64,000 bases of DNA from Paraphysomonas bandaiensis (Eukaryota; Chrysophyceae): the NCBI GenBank assembly GCA_965644295.1, contig CBFFRP010000028.1, positions 62,001-126,000 on the forward strand, given 5' to 3'. The position numbers and the translations under genes were made by a program. Shown one piece after another: positions 34,857 through 47,177 of this stretch. The notes beneath the pieces were generated by a model. It saw nothing but the letters and a program-made list of their open reading frames with translations. It was not told the DNA's origin and searched no databases. Each line of letters starts with the position of its first letter. Positions within the stretch are counted from its first letter, which is position 1.

Positions 34857-37800
34857 ATGAGGTACAGGCCTCATGCGGAGAGCATCTCAATCCACAGCAG
34901 CAAGAAGCTTATCCCGGCCGATGTACAGGACATGAAAACCATATCAGCTGTAGAGCAATTAGATTCGAGTTGTTTAGACTCATTCAGGGGCCTTATTCGG
35001 TCTCTACCAACCCAAACATCGCTGAAGAAGAATGCCATTATAGCAAAGCGGAGCAGCGCATGGGGAGCGTTTTGGGATATTATGCAAGTAATATTTTCTG
35101 TTCTGGCGTGCGCACAATATATTGCGGAGACATATTCCTCCACTTATAGGGCGGCCGTGGTATACAACTTTTGCGAGTTGATTATCACTCAGTTCTTTCT
35201 GGTGGACTTCTTGTTCAATTGGTTCGTCTCAACCTCCTCCCGTCAGTACTTCATGTCAATGATGACCATAGTGGACATCGCTACCATAGTTCCTGTATAT
35301 GTGACATTAATATTGGGAGACAAAGGCGCTCCAAACCTTTCATTGTTACGTTTTGTGAGAATTCTTCGGCTCATTAGAATATTAAGGACATTCAAGTTGT
35401 TAGGTGGTATGAGTGGAATCAAACGGCAATTAATCACTCTCTCGTTAACTCTCCTAAGTCTAACTTTTATGGCCGCTGGGATTGTCCAAGTAGTGGAGAA
35501 CGATGTCAAGCAATTAACTTTTGATTGCCAGTATATCGGAAAAGATACGAACTATGAGCCCTCGTGTAACCGCCATATGCCCACATACTATGATGATTCG
35601 TGTGACTGTAGGGAGCATTCATGCAAAGCAGCGTACGTCAGCTCTGACTCCAAACATGAACCGTCACTCATTCGTTGCAACCAGCTTCCGTACTTCAATT
35701 GTTTTTACTTCATTGTCGTGACGATGGCGACAGTTGGGTACGGTGACATCGCCCCCTCAACTAATATATCTAAGACAGTTATCATCCTCTTCATCGTGAC
35801 ATCACTGATAGTTATTCCCATGCAAGTTAACAAGCTCACTCTTCTACTTTCCATGAGTTCGGCGTACCGCAGCAATTACGTACCACAGAGTCACGAGAAC
35901 CACGTTATTCTGTGCGGTCACGTCAACGACGGGTCGAAACTTGAACGTATATTCAAGGAATTCTTCCATCCTGATCGACGAATTCCCTCTGCTCCGGACT
36001 TTCACCTGGTTATTCTTTCACCTCTTGAACCTACAGAAGAGGTCAGGTCACTACTCGTGTCTCCCCTATTCGACAGCCGTGTTTCTTATATTATTGGGTC
36101 TGCCTTGTCTATGGAGGATCTACAACGAGTTCGTGCGGACATTGCGTCGGCCATGCTCTTTATTTGCAACATCGAGGTGCAATCACAGGAAGCATTCTTC
36201 GATGATGCCGCCACAGTTCTTCGTACTCTCTCGGTAAGCAATTTCAACTCAGACCTGGACTGCATGGTACAAGTTCTGCGACCGGAAGACAGGGATATTC
36301 TCAAAGACAGTGATGTCGATGTCATAATATGTCTAGATGAATTCAAGACCGCTATGCAAGCGAGAAATGCAATTTGTCCCGGCCTTTCTACTTTTGTGGA
36401 GAACATATTCCATAGCTTTGGTCATCCCGCTTACCCACCCCAGCAGGACGAAAATTGGCTGAATGAATATGTCCATGGGGCACGAATGGAACTCTATTAT
36501 GTACCTCTTCAGAGCTTGTTCCTGGAAGCGCTTCACTTTGATTGGAACTTGGTGGTGGAAGCTATTTATGTTGAATTCGGGCGCATCATGGTAGGGGTGT
36601 GCAGCATAGAGAACCATTCCGTGGTTCTGAATCCTGGTGCTCAAGAGATGAGCAAATACTGCGATCCTGAAGAATTTTTCAATATCCACGATGTCGGAAT
36701 GCTCCTAGCCAGCAATCAAGCGGAAGCCAGTGCTGTCGCCTCATATATAGCGGACCAGGCTGGTCTTGACAAGATAACAATTGAACTTTTAAAGGCGGAA
36801 GCGGAATTTGCAGTTCGACGTATGCCGGATGACAATGGGGAAAATCGAAGCGTTGGCATATCGTCTCTTGGAAAATATTCGCTTAATACGCAACGTAAAA
36901 AAGTGGAAAAATCTTTCAAGGACATTCTCACTTACACTAAACTGGCCCCGAAGTCTGTGTGGAGCCACCGAGGCGAGGATGATCTCTCCCTTCCGGTGGA
37001 AAAGAACCCGGCAGTGGTAAATCCAGCACGTTCACGGGATTACAGCACTGGCAGCATATCCACTCCTGGACGTCGCCCCGGCGCCCCAAGGAGCAATAGT
37101 GAGACAGGAGGACATAACCTTGTGAAGAAGGGTTCTGAGAGTGAACATCTATACTCCGATACAGGAGCTATTATGGATGTGGACATTCCTGCTGGTTTTG
37201 GGCAGCCATCACAGCAAATTGTTGATGCGTCGAGATTGTCCGACCACATTATTGTCTTCGGCTGTGTGGACTACATTCACCTTTTTGTGAATGAGTTGCG
37301 ACGCCCCCTGATACGGGGAAACTCTTATCGATCAATAGTAATCGTGAATGAATTCGAGCCACATAGATGGACTGCAATCCAGCAGAGGTTCAACGATGTC
37401 TACTTTCTAGAGGAAATCATGACCACAAGTCAGGGATTTAACGCATCCAACGTGCGGGACGCTTGTGCTGTGATTCTGTTGGCATCGCGAGACAGTGTGA
37501 CGATGGTAGAAGAGGAGAATTTGGACGCAGAAACACTCTTTGCTTACTTGAAACTAGAGAGGTATATTCCTCGACATGTATTTTTCACTGTCGAGCTCAC
37601 GTGTGCGAACAACATGGCGGTACTTAACTCCACAATTATGCGACGTACAAGAGGCTTGTCTATCAACGCAAAGAATATAAAAAGCAAGCACACCAACGAC
37701 TTGGCTTTTAATAAAAAACCTATACAGGTACCTGTGAAGAGTGATATCGTAGAGCACACACAGGTCCGTGGCACGTTTAGCAGTCAAAGAAAGGTGGCTA

Positions 37801-38792
37801 TATCCCAGATGGATAGTCAAAACAAAGAATTGAGGAATCTCTTGAGGTCGAATCCAGGGAGACGAATGAGCTCTATCAAAGTTCGTGATTTACCAACTTT
37901 CAAAGAGGAAGAGGTGATTAAATTAACTCTGTTGGTATCCTCTTATAACTTCTAGTAACAGAAAAAGAAAATGAATCTTGCTCGTAGTTTTTGGGACGTC
38001 GCAGGTACTCATCATACACTGCCAGTTTTCGCGGCAGGGCGCTCGTATGTGCCCTCAATCTTTGACTCACTGCTGTGTCAGGTACGCAGTAACTACGTAC
38101 CTTAATTATATGACTAACTTTATATTCAGAGTTTTTTCGCTTCCCTTTCTCCTGTTCTTTGTGAAAAAATTGTTTGCGGTCAAACGAACCAGACCATCTA
38201 TCAAGAAGCCTTGCCGTCCAACTTTGTCGGGCAAATATTTTTGAACGTGTTTCGAGCATTTCAATCACGCAATGTAGCAGTTTTTCCCAAACATTGTAGT
38301 TGTTTATAACTATTTTTGTAGGTTTTAGTATTGGGCCTATATCGATCTGCTATGACGACCACGGAGGCAGTGCTCCCGTATGTGTATACAAGCCCGTGGC
38401 CGGAAGCGGTGCTGCGAAGTCACGATAGACTATTTCTCTTTGGGCACCCTGCCATTATACGTGCAGCTTTGAATGAATTTAGGACACCATTTTCCCGAGA
38501 CGGCAAAGGGCAGCTTGGACTGAACTCAGGTATCCCACTGAACAAACTTGCTTCGATACGTCAATCTGTGCTTGGTAACCTCCAAGGACGTCCTTCTAAA
38601 GTTATAATGGAGGAAGAAAAAGATGCGTTGGAAGCACTTCAGAAAAAAATAATAGGAGTAAATGGCAATACACCGAAACAATATGGCTGGAAGGCATACG
38701 GCGACCGTTTAGAGTCATACGCGACTGTAATCCAAGCAATGTATAGAGGATACGCTTTGCGACGAAGACTGAAAAAGTTCAATAAATCATAG
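34857..38792 (+). CDS. SLO/BK-type potassium channel with C-terminal IQ motif
   Basis: A voltage- and ligand-gated K+ channel of about 1263 residues. Exons: 34857-37913, 37962-38081, 38130-38273 and 38322-38792, separated by three introns of exactly 48 nt. The N-terminal domain has six membrane helices. S4 reads LLRFVRILRLIRILRTFKLL and the selectivity filter is TVGYGD at residues 292-297. A long cytoplasmic region with two RCK-type Rossmann modules follows (HVILCGHVNDG and HIIVFGCVDYIHLF). The late BK landmarks PVFAAG...SIFDSLLCQ and YVYTSPWPEAVL are encoded in the small downstream exons, which shows they belong to the same gene. No S0 helix is evident. Near the C-terminus, IQAMYRGYALRRR (from residue 1244) is an IQ motif expected to bind calmodulin. 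No obvious polyaspartate calcium bowl was found. Confidence 0.88.
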
Positions 38793-39694
38793 TTCTATAA
38801 TATCGCACATTTTATGTTGTAAATTTATAGCGTGTGACACTTCGCACGGCTTATTAGAGCAGAGTGATTGCGATAGATTTTATCATTTTGTTTTTGAGAT
38901 TAATGTCGTACTAAATTAAAGTTATACAGTATTGCTACATTATCTGAGGTAGATTCGGTACACATAAGTGTGCAGAATGCACAAATGTTCTGTCTATATG
39001 ATGTTACATATTGTGTGATACTGTTATAGGAGTCGCCATTGCAATTTGTTAGCTTGTAAGAGTGAGCATGCATAAACTTGTAAAGTGCAGTGCTCTATTT
39101 AGTAGTGAATGTCTGATTATTAGCAAAAGGCGTTTAAGAGTCAGAAAAAATTCAGCATCACAATTTAACTAACTAGGGCTTAACTCTGATATCCTACTAT
39201 CTACTATTTAACGCTATGAAAGTTGCTAGTACGACACCGCAAGCACCAAGGTCCGACCACTTTCTATCTGGAGCATTGTGGTGCTTTTCACTGATGTGCC
39301 CCTGGTGTCTTCCTTGCTCCTCTAAATATTGTGGGGTTCAACGCTGTGAAACGAAGGAGGCAGTGGAGCTTTCCTATTCTCAGTAGAGGAGTCTGCTGCC
39401 TGTATACATTGGTTGCAATCATAAGTGATGGGTAGAGTCTATGCTATCCTGTTTGAATGGATAACATTTACATTAACACATCTAGTCTATCCGTCCTCAT
39501 AGATTTATCTGAATTACTTAAAGTTAAAGTTAAGAGTCGAGTGATCTTACTTGCTCGTATTCAGACAAAAACGCTTTGGTAATGAATATTATCAATTATG
39601 CTTATAAAACATTTCCTTCCCGTTCCATACGAATAAACACAGTTACGTATACTAAAAAGCAAACCAGCTTGATAGGGTCGTCGTGCATCGACAT
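38793..39694. other. Gene-free intergenic stretch with an R1 copy
   Basis: 900 bases between the convergent potassium channel and RSP2-like genes, serving as both 3' flanks. Only the R1 repeat copy C (39109-39260) is recognisable. Confidence 0.6.
39109..39260 (+). repeat. R1 dispersed repeat, copy C
   Basis: Runs from GAATGTCTGATTATTAGC through a TACTATTTAACGCTATGAAAG block to ACACCGCAAGCACCAAGG and GTCCGACCAC. It is collinear with copy A at 27222-27350 and antiparallel to copy D at 16710-16905, where GCGTTAAATAGTAGGAT is the matching block. Confidence 0.65.
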
Positions 39695-41487
39695 CTACGC
39701 AATAATTTCAATGTTTTCGTTTTTTGACTCCTTGAAATACGATATCGCCGTCTCCCGGGCTGTCAAATTCTTTTGAAGCCAAATACTTATAGGCACACAA
39801 CCTTGGTACAATGACGGGTAGGCTGCTGCATCGAATACATTCGTAGCCTCACAATATGCCCTGATATTCGCAGCACTAGCCTCTGACTGCACAGTGGATT
39901 CACTCTGGGGATTGTAGTTGAAGGCATCACTGGTCAGAGAATCCAATACAGTCTGTATATTATTATAGTTAACCCACACCATAAACTTACTCCAACATAC
40001 AGACCTGCTTGAGAGCATCCCACGATATATCTTTACAAGGATCTCTCATACTGTTGGGTTCTATGCCAACCAAACAACCGGTGGCAAAGAACAAGGAGCT
40101 GACGACTGCTGGTGGAGGGAGCACGTGGTCCTTCAGAGAGGCCGTCGCTGTTCTGATCGGTGCATTAATCACATTCTGTGTCCAGTAAAGCGCACGAGAT
40201 ATTGCCTCCTTCATCGGACCCAACTCTGCCTTTTCCTCTTCGTCTAAAGCTCCGACTGCCTCATTTGCAGCTGCATAGGATTTAGATTACATATAACGAA
40301 ACAGCACACTTTAATGACCTACCTTCATCCTCCGCAGCCTTCAAACCCTCCATTGACTCCGTAATTGGAGGAATTAACGGACGGATGGCGTCCAGACTCT
40401 TAACATTGTCTTCGTACATCTTACTTTCAATAGAAACGAATGTTGATATCATCTTCTCACACACACTCTGAGCGATTTCCACATCTTTTGGCTGTAGCAA
40501 AACAGAAATTATACAGCCAAGTAAATATGCAGACTACATTACCTGGAAGCAGCGATATTTACCGATTGTATCCATTGATAGTATCAATTCTGTGTTGACT
40601 TTATTCATGTTGTACAACGGCTGTCCGTCTTCATCGTATGTCAACGTACACCCATTTTCGTGATCCACTGACTCGAAAGATAGGGGGATTACAACCAATG
40701 CACCAAGCTTAGGAATACCAAAAAATTTAATGCGGTCATCACGAACAACATTGTCGATGTTAAGTGGGCTTGGTTTGGGTACAGGTTTGGGGGGTGGCTC
40801 TTCTCCTTCTGGAACTTCCACCTCCTCTTCCTCTGGAAGTTCTGGCAGTTTTAAGGCATCAAAACTAAGTCCCTTACGTACTGGGGGTTCTTCAGCATCC
40901 TCAGGTTGCTTAATGATTTTATTTCCAATGCAGTGTTGCTGGCCATCACTGGCGGCAATATAATTTAGGGACTCCACTTCGGCCCCAACCCTCTTAATGG
41001 CAATATAAGCGGCGGGGATATTCAAGTAATCACAAAGAAAGTTCACAGTACGAGACATAGCCTCATGCTTAGAGTGAGATAGCGAAGAAAGAGTATCAAT
41101 GAAACTTTGCAGTCTATTTATTCGTTCCTCCTCCTTACTTCTAATCTCAGCATTAGCAATTTCTCGTGTGAGTTCCGCATCACGATGCTCACGAGCTTTC
41201 GCCTCGATCTCTTCGTATCTTTTCAAAGTCTATGAAATGTTAGAGATATACACATACAACTCCACATATAATACCTTTTCTTTTACTTGTTTCCTCTCAA
41301 CATATTGCAAAAGGTACTTGCCGACATATTCAATTCCATCCTCAGGAAGATTAACAGCCATAGAGGCGAGTGCCTCGATTAAGGCATCATTAATATTTTC
41401 TCTCAGATACTGGGCATCCATGATGGTTGATCCCAACTTATGTCTGAATGTGAACGCTATTAATTCCTCATTGACAGGCGCAGACAT
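39695..41487 (-). CDS. RSP2: Radial spoke protein 2-like (DPY-30 motif + GAF domain)
   Basis: Predicted axonemal radial-spoke component. The ATG at 41487 gives MSAPVNEEL; an upstream reading uses a non-ATG codon. Five exons, with junctions near 41279/41228, 40545/40498, 40322/40273 and 40008/39990, all in phase. The N-terminal YLRENINDALIEAL...PEDGIEYVGKYLL is a DPY-30 dimerisation motif. It is followed by a charged coiled coil, then a GAF-type domain (SFIDTLSSLSHSKHEAMSRT, YIAIKRVG) interrupted by an acidic Pro/Glu insert. A helical C-terminal part ends at 39695. Chlamydomonas RSP2 is known for exactly a DPY-30 motif plus GAF domain and calmodulin binding. The assignment rests on that architecture and on the neighbouring CFAP91. 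It could also be another DPY-30/GAF axonemal protein. Confidence 0.7.
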
Positions 41488-41948
41488 ACACTCCACAGTT
41501 GCATGAAGACTCACACATACACATATACACTATACGTAACGTGCATATACGCTGCCTGAGTCCCTGTACATGTACATAGATACACACACACACACTGCCA
41601 TACACAAAAAAAAGAAACCGTTTCAGAATAGGAAAAAATCATGCAATTGAAACTGCCCCACAAAAAAACAAACAGTGGAATTGTCAGTCATTTTTGTGGA
41701 GGAGTGGAGTGTAAAGTATGAGGAGGCCCGTACTGCAGTGTGTCGTTAATATGGAGTGGGGGTCCCTTTCACAACTATGCAGAGCTTACTATCTATTGCA
41801 TCATGACTTACTTCCCCTATAAATCTACTCACTGATTGACATCTCTTGCTAAGTTGTAGTTGGTGTTGTGGTCGATCTATCTAAGCGGTGATTTCAGTTC
41901 TGCTTAATCCAGGATATCACTAAAGTATATAAGCTGAACAGTGCGACA
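41488..41948. promoter_or_regulatory. Divergent promoter region of two axonemal genes
   Basis: About 460 bases separate the RSP2-like and CFAP91 start codons. The sequence includes alternating TATAC/GTATA and CACA runs (41515-41600) and a purine-rich stretch (41605-41720). GGTATACC itself is absent. Shared flagellar regulation is inferred from the pairing. Confidence 0.45.
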
Positions 41949-44351
41949 ATGTCATATACAAGGACTGTAGAGTCGCGGGCATATGACAGCCATTATGATC
42001 CTGTGTATACAGGGCCGTATAATCATATTCAGACCGATCCGAGGGTGGCTGCTGCGGTTTCTTCGACCAACGCTGTGTCTGGAAGCTCTCGGTTCATGTA
42101 TTTCAGGCGGCCTGTCATGCCCCGCATCAGCGCTATACCCCCGCAGGTACTGCTGGCACCAACTACTGCCGATGATCCTTTATTACCGGTTGAAGAGGAT
42201 CCTGAGCCGCTGACAAAGACGGTGGAAGTACAAACTGTGTATAGAGAGAGTGAAGCCCAAACAGTGCCTTATTCTCCTGAGTACGTTCTAGAGGATGGTG
42301 CAGATCCCGAAGTATTGATGCTTCAAGGCCTTACTCACGCCAACGGACTTCCGGCTGGATTAAAAGAGCTAGAGATGATTGAACATGCGCGAATAAAGAG
42401 AGATCTTGAGAATAATATGTTGCCGTTTACTGACGAAGCATGTTTTGTTGTGCGGAAAACAATGATGGAAACCCAGGAGCTCAGAGAGTTTCAGTTACGC
42501 GAAGCTGAAGTAGAAGCCCAGAGAGATCTTCGCTTAGCTACATTACAGCGTGCCTTGAATGAGAGAGAGGAGAGTGCGGAGTTTCTTGCATCGCAAAGGG
42601 TGGAAGCTATTAGGCAATCTCGAATGGATGCGCGCGAGAAAACTCTGCAGAAAATACGGAAGAAGCGTATAAATGTGCTTCGTAAGTTGGCTCGAAAACG
42701 GAATACGGTCGATCCAGTTCTCAGTAACTCTGCGAAGCGAGACGTTATTAATGACTATTTCGATCGAGGATCAGAAGTGTATGCTCCACAGAAGCGTGGG
42801 GGTCGCAATGCTGCACCTGATGGCTCTCGCTTCGATACTGTGGGTCGCACGGCTCCTCTTAATATTCTTTCCAACGTAGATGATCTTGAATCGAGCATTC
42901 CTCGCCACTTTACCACAGTCAAAACAAAGGCACCAACTTTCATTGCAACGGGTGGCCCGGGTGCGGAGCAAGTACTAATGTCCAAGACCGCCCCACTGGT
43001 CGGTCCAGGGGGTGGAAGGGCTGCAGTACATCGCCTGACATCCGCCGGTCACAGGTCTGTTAGAAACACTAAGAAAGATGTGGAGACAATGCACACAATT
43101 CTTACTAAAAAGAGATTGGCCCGTACAGGGGAGCACACCGGCGTTGTCACAGAGGACCAGAGTGCGACTGGTACAGGGTCGGGCGTGCAAAAGACTCAGG
43201 CAGACCATCCTGCTGAAGGCACCACGGAGAATATACAGGAGAACGGACCTGCTACATCACCCTCTCACAGACCTTCATTACTCAGTCGAAAACCGAAGGG
43301 CCGTCCACGTACCCCTGATTTCACCACATCGCATCGAAGCGAAGATGATAACCACGCTCTCTATTCCTCTTTGGTTCTACTTCAGCGTCTAATTCGTGGA
43401 AGAGCCGTGCAGAATACGATGTTTGAAGGACGGTACCGCAGAGCTGAGCTGATCTCTGAGTTGAGAGCGGCGGACGAGTACAAACAGGTTCTCGAAGAGA
43501 GCGAAGAAGAGCAGCAAGAAATTGAGAAAGCGAAGTGGGATGAGACAATTGAAGAAGTGAGGACATCTACTATGGATGCGGTCACTGGTGCCGTTGCCTC
43601 TAATACACTGGTGTTGCTGACTCAGGAGAAGGTGTACTATGACATCCTTTAACTCGATGTAGCATCATTAATGTTTTCTTTGTTTATAGGAGAGAGAAGA
43701 AGTTCTCCAACAAATGCAAGAAATAGCTGATGCTGCCAAAGAAGAACGCATCAAGAGGGAAATTGCTGAGGCTGGAAGGAGACAGCGTGAAGGTGTACAA
43801 GGGTTGACAGAGTACACCACGAAAAAGCCAGAGCCAGAGCCAGAGCCCGCACCTGAAGTGGACGCTGGCCTAGCCGCAGCAGTCACACCGATGACACTAG
43901 AGTTTGCGGATATCGTGATATCGACTGCAGCTGAAAAGGTAGTGGATTGGAATTGCCTGGTCACTATGTCACAGTATTCCTTAGGTTGCTGCGGACGAAG
44001 TGTTAAGCCACATAGAAAATTATCCATCGCTCGTAGAGTCTTTTAAAAACGCGAAGTCAAGGTATTGTGGTGTCCAACTCTGCAACATGCGCTGATGATT
44101 TTCACAGTGAGGAGCAAGAAGAAATATGTCGCGATTTGATTCAAGCTCTATCTACCCCACGGCCAGATGGACGGGGTATATTTAGTCCGGAGGACACGGC
44201 AGTGAGAGCACAACATGGTAGTGGAGACTTACCAGATGCTTCGACATGGAGTAATGACACTCCGGGAACAGCAGGTTTTGAGGAGTCGAGAGCGGCTAAA
44301 GAAGATTTATTTACCTCTGTGTTGGCTAGACTAAGAGGAATTCTTGAATAA
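41949..44351 (+). CDS. CFAP91: Cilia- and flagella-associated protein 91 (MAATS1/CaM-IP2)
   Basis: CFAP91 is part of the calmodulin- and spoke-associated complex at the base of radial spokes and is needed for flagellar beating. Exons: 41949-43631, 43690-43938, 43985-44061 and 44108-44351, with introns of 58, 46 and 46 nt, all in phase. The product is 750 residues, close to the human protein (about 767). The family core is clear: YRESEAQTVPYSPEYV, then LMLQGL, GLPAGLKELEMIEHAR and a long Arg/Glu helix (LREAEVEAQRDLRLATLQRAL). An IQ-like LIRGRAVQNTMFEGR segment encoded near 43390-43430 fits calmodulin association. It diverges from the RSP2-like gene. Confidence 0.9.
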
Positions 44352-45180
44352 TGCATTGTACGTCGTGAAACTGTGGCCCCATATTGATAGCCCGTGATAT
44401 TGCGAAACTATGAACTGAGTATCACCTTCCAGATGGGTTGCATTTGTGTTTAAAACTATAGCACTGCAACCTAGATCGCAGGAGATACTGAGGCAAACTG
44501 TTATCAAATATAATAATATATATCTTTTTGTTGGCGTTAAGTGGAGTTATATTATTAAACAGATCGATATCAGTATTATGCCTCAATCTCCCTGAAACTT
44601 CCTGTCAATGGTTGGATATCTCTGATCTCTGCCATTGTGTAGTTAATCCAAAAGCATACTGGCATCGGCGTCATGGAGCATGTAACCTCCCACAGTAAGT
44701 TTGCGTCATTGCCAAGGTTAGATTTCAGCAGTAATATATATTATATATTAAAAAATGTATGTAGTTATTGTGGTAATGTGATGGTGTGTGTAGTCAATGT
44801 TCGTAGCTATCGCGGATGAGCTTAAGCTTATATTGTAATATAAAACTGTATCTAACGTGTAACGTCATTAACTATCGTTTTGATAGCCCTGACCCAAACC
44901 ATCATTGCGTTGACCCAGGCAGCACTAGCAACCCCTGAGGCTTTTTATACAGACACTTTAAACACGATTATTAAATAAGAACACTCGCATTGAGCATGGT
45001 AACGATAGGTGAAACGTGTATTAATGCCTCCTCATAAAGGAAAAGTGAGAAATAAAGTAAAATTAAGTTTTTACAGGAAATCATGTCAATTCTATTCTAA
45101 CAGTTTATGGACAGTCGATCATGTCGCCCGTGAATCATACACATCATACGGTTAACCACGCTTTACTCGACTACCCCTCC
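44352..45180. other. Gene-free intergenic stretch
   Basis: 830 bases of AT-rich DNA between two convergent genes. I see no coding, RNA or repeat signal. Confidence 0.6.
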
Positions 45181-45502
45181 TTATTTTGTTTTCTGGAGGC
45201 TTTCTTTCATCTTCTGGTCCATCACATCTTGTATTTCCTGTGGCCTCTCAGAATCGAATAATCCATGACCAGTCTTTACATCTGCAAAAAAACACGATAA
45301 TTATACTGTAATGCAACACTATTCGAATATATACTTGGACGAGATTTGAACCCAAACGCCATGTAATAAGTCATCGTAATAATTGCTGTGACTGAGATAA
45401 AGACCTGACGATAAACGAACAACAGAAATTACTACAAAAGAAATGAAAACGCAGCACGAGAACACTCACAGTCCTGTTTTCGCTGCTCTTAAATAGTTTC
45501 AT
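45181..45502 (-). CDS. 67-residue single-pass membrane protein
   Basis: Small three-exon gene: 45502-45470, 45404-45335 and 45281-45181, with introns of 65 and 53 nt, GT-AG, in phase. The product starts MKLFKSSENRT, then has a hydrophobic segment VFISVTAIITMTYYMAFGF followed by a basic KSRP. A polar helical tail ends SLQKTK. This is the shape of small inner-membrane proteins of mitochondria (respiratory-chain accessory or assembly subunits), but I recognise no family. Support comes from an uninterrupted frame across two canonical introns, a clean ATG and TAA, and a transmembrane segment falling in its own exon. The DAO-like gene starts 250 bases away in the opposite direction. Confidence 0.6.
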
Positions 45503-45752
45503 TATTCCCTAACTACAGGGGCTCTAGTTAACGGCGTATTAATTTAGTGTAGTTGAGTGTGTTTGCTATGAAGTCAGCCGTTCATTGATCACTCATGCCC
45601 ATACCACTGCTAGTATATACACTGTGGGAATCCGACTGTTTGTTGTCGAACAGGCCAAAAAACCATGGTTTTATGTTTTATTATGTTGTACAAAAAAGGG
45701 TGATTTTTCGCCTGATCAACATGCAGAGTATTCCAGACAGACAGGCGATCTA

Positions 45753-47177
45753 ATGTGTGCTACAGTTGTTGAGAGTGATATGTTGGAGGAGTTCCTCAGC
45801 ATGCAGAGATTGGACATACCTTGCCATTGCGATGTTTTGATAGTAGGGTGTGGGGTAGCAGGGGCAGCAGCCGCCTACCATCTATCACAACAAAATGATT
45901 GTACCAATGTAGTTGTTTTGGAAGCGGGTGCGGTGGGGCGGGGATCAGATACTGAGACTATGCCTTGTGCACATCGCAGTGGGAGCTCTACCATGCAGAG
46001 TGTAGGTCGAATTAAAATGACTACTCGGCTTTACGCGTGTACCAGTGAAAAGTTCGTCGAGCTCCATGGAGTAGAAGGGGCGAGGCGCTACCTCAAAATG
46101 TCGGATATGGGTATAACCATTCAGAAATCACTGGCAACTAAAGTTACTCTCAGCAGTAGTGATATTATACGCACCAATGGATCATTATACCTTGCTACCA
46201 AAGAAAACATTTCTGACATGGAGAATGAGTTTCGTTTGTTGAGAGCCTTTGGTTGCAATGATATTGAGTGGATGTCCAAGGAGCAGCTGGCAGATACTCC
46301 CGGTTGCCCAGCAGAATTCGAGTGTGGAATATTCTTCCCAGGGGACACAATCATTGATTCAGAAGAGTATGCGCGATGCTTGATTCGGGCCGCGGTATCC
46401 ACAGGACGGGTGGCATTGTATGAAAACTCTCCTCCCGTAGTACGTACATTCACTGAGGGAGATATCGCGCTCACAGAGCTTTCAACTGGCGCCCGAATTG
46501 CAAGTAAGCATGTTGTCATGGCCACTGGAGGTCTGCTATCTGAGAGCTCCTTGGCGGGAATCATGACACCATGTTGGTCGTACCTCGTAAGTTTGCCACA
46601 TCCATCCCTGTCAACATCACAGTCGAATGAATCACCACTCCCTGGTGGTGTACCAATGGACTCACCAAATATGTGGACGTGGGGATTTGCATTTGACTGG
46701 TGCTGGACTGATGGTCATCTTCGGGTGAGTGGAGAGGACGGGCATAGTGCCATGAAGCCACCCCATGCAGAAACCCGTTGCCAGATCTTGGAGGCATGGG
46801 CTAAACATCAATACTCCACGGTGTTTGACCTCTCGCAAATGTCTCATGCTTCCACGAAGAGTTCGGATATTTCATATGGTGTATACTCAGATATTCCAGA
46901 TATGGTATGCCAAGTCTATCTCCAATTTCTTGTCATAATACTCTGTATATAGTTACCTCTCGTTGGACATCCTACTCGTTGCAGTCGAATATGTTACTTG
47001 CTAGGATGTAATGCTATGGGCCAGGCCGTTCTGTCGTATGCCGCCACCCTGGTTCCAGGCCTTCTTGGCTATGGTCCTACACTGAGTGATGAGCAATATG
47101 ATATGCTCTCCCTCCTCACTATTCGTAGGTTCCAATTCCTTCCAGTGGTAGCCAACAGAAAGTGTAGACACATATGA
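45753..47177 (+). CDS. FAD-dependent oxidoreductase, DAO family
   Basis: Two exons: 45753-46904 and 46953-47177, with a 48-nt intron. The ATG at 45753 is preferred; the upstream frame extension lacks an ATG. Product of 458 residues. The ADP-binding motif is VLIVGCGVAGAAAAYHLS about 28 residues in, followed by the acidic strand end VVVLEAG. The far C-terminal FAD signature LGCNAMGQAVLSYAA is supplied by exon 2, preceded by LPLVGHPT. DAO-family enzymes oxidise amines or secondary amino acids with FAD. A Trp-rich stretch (MWTWGFAFDWCWTDGHLRVSGED) is the likely substrate-binding sheet. Substrate is not predictable from sequence. A link to amine or taurine oxidation upstream of Xsc would be speculation. 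Confidence 0.82.

Noticed and set aside
38331-38792. A separate small IQ-motif gene
   Set aside because: Its first part (GLYRSAMTTTEAVLPYVYTSPWPEAVL) is the conserved end of SLO channels and joins the upstream exons in phase through a 48-nt intron.
45330-45365. tRNA gene suggested by GGGTTCAAATCTCG on the minus strand
   Set aside because: No anticodon or D arm can be folded around it, and the stretch is explained as a coding exon of the 67-residue protein.
45585-45752. N-terminal extension of the DAO-like flavoprotein
   Set aside because: The upstream frame has no ATG before 45753 and would lie within the presumed divergent promoter.
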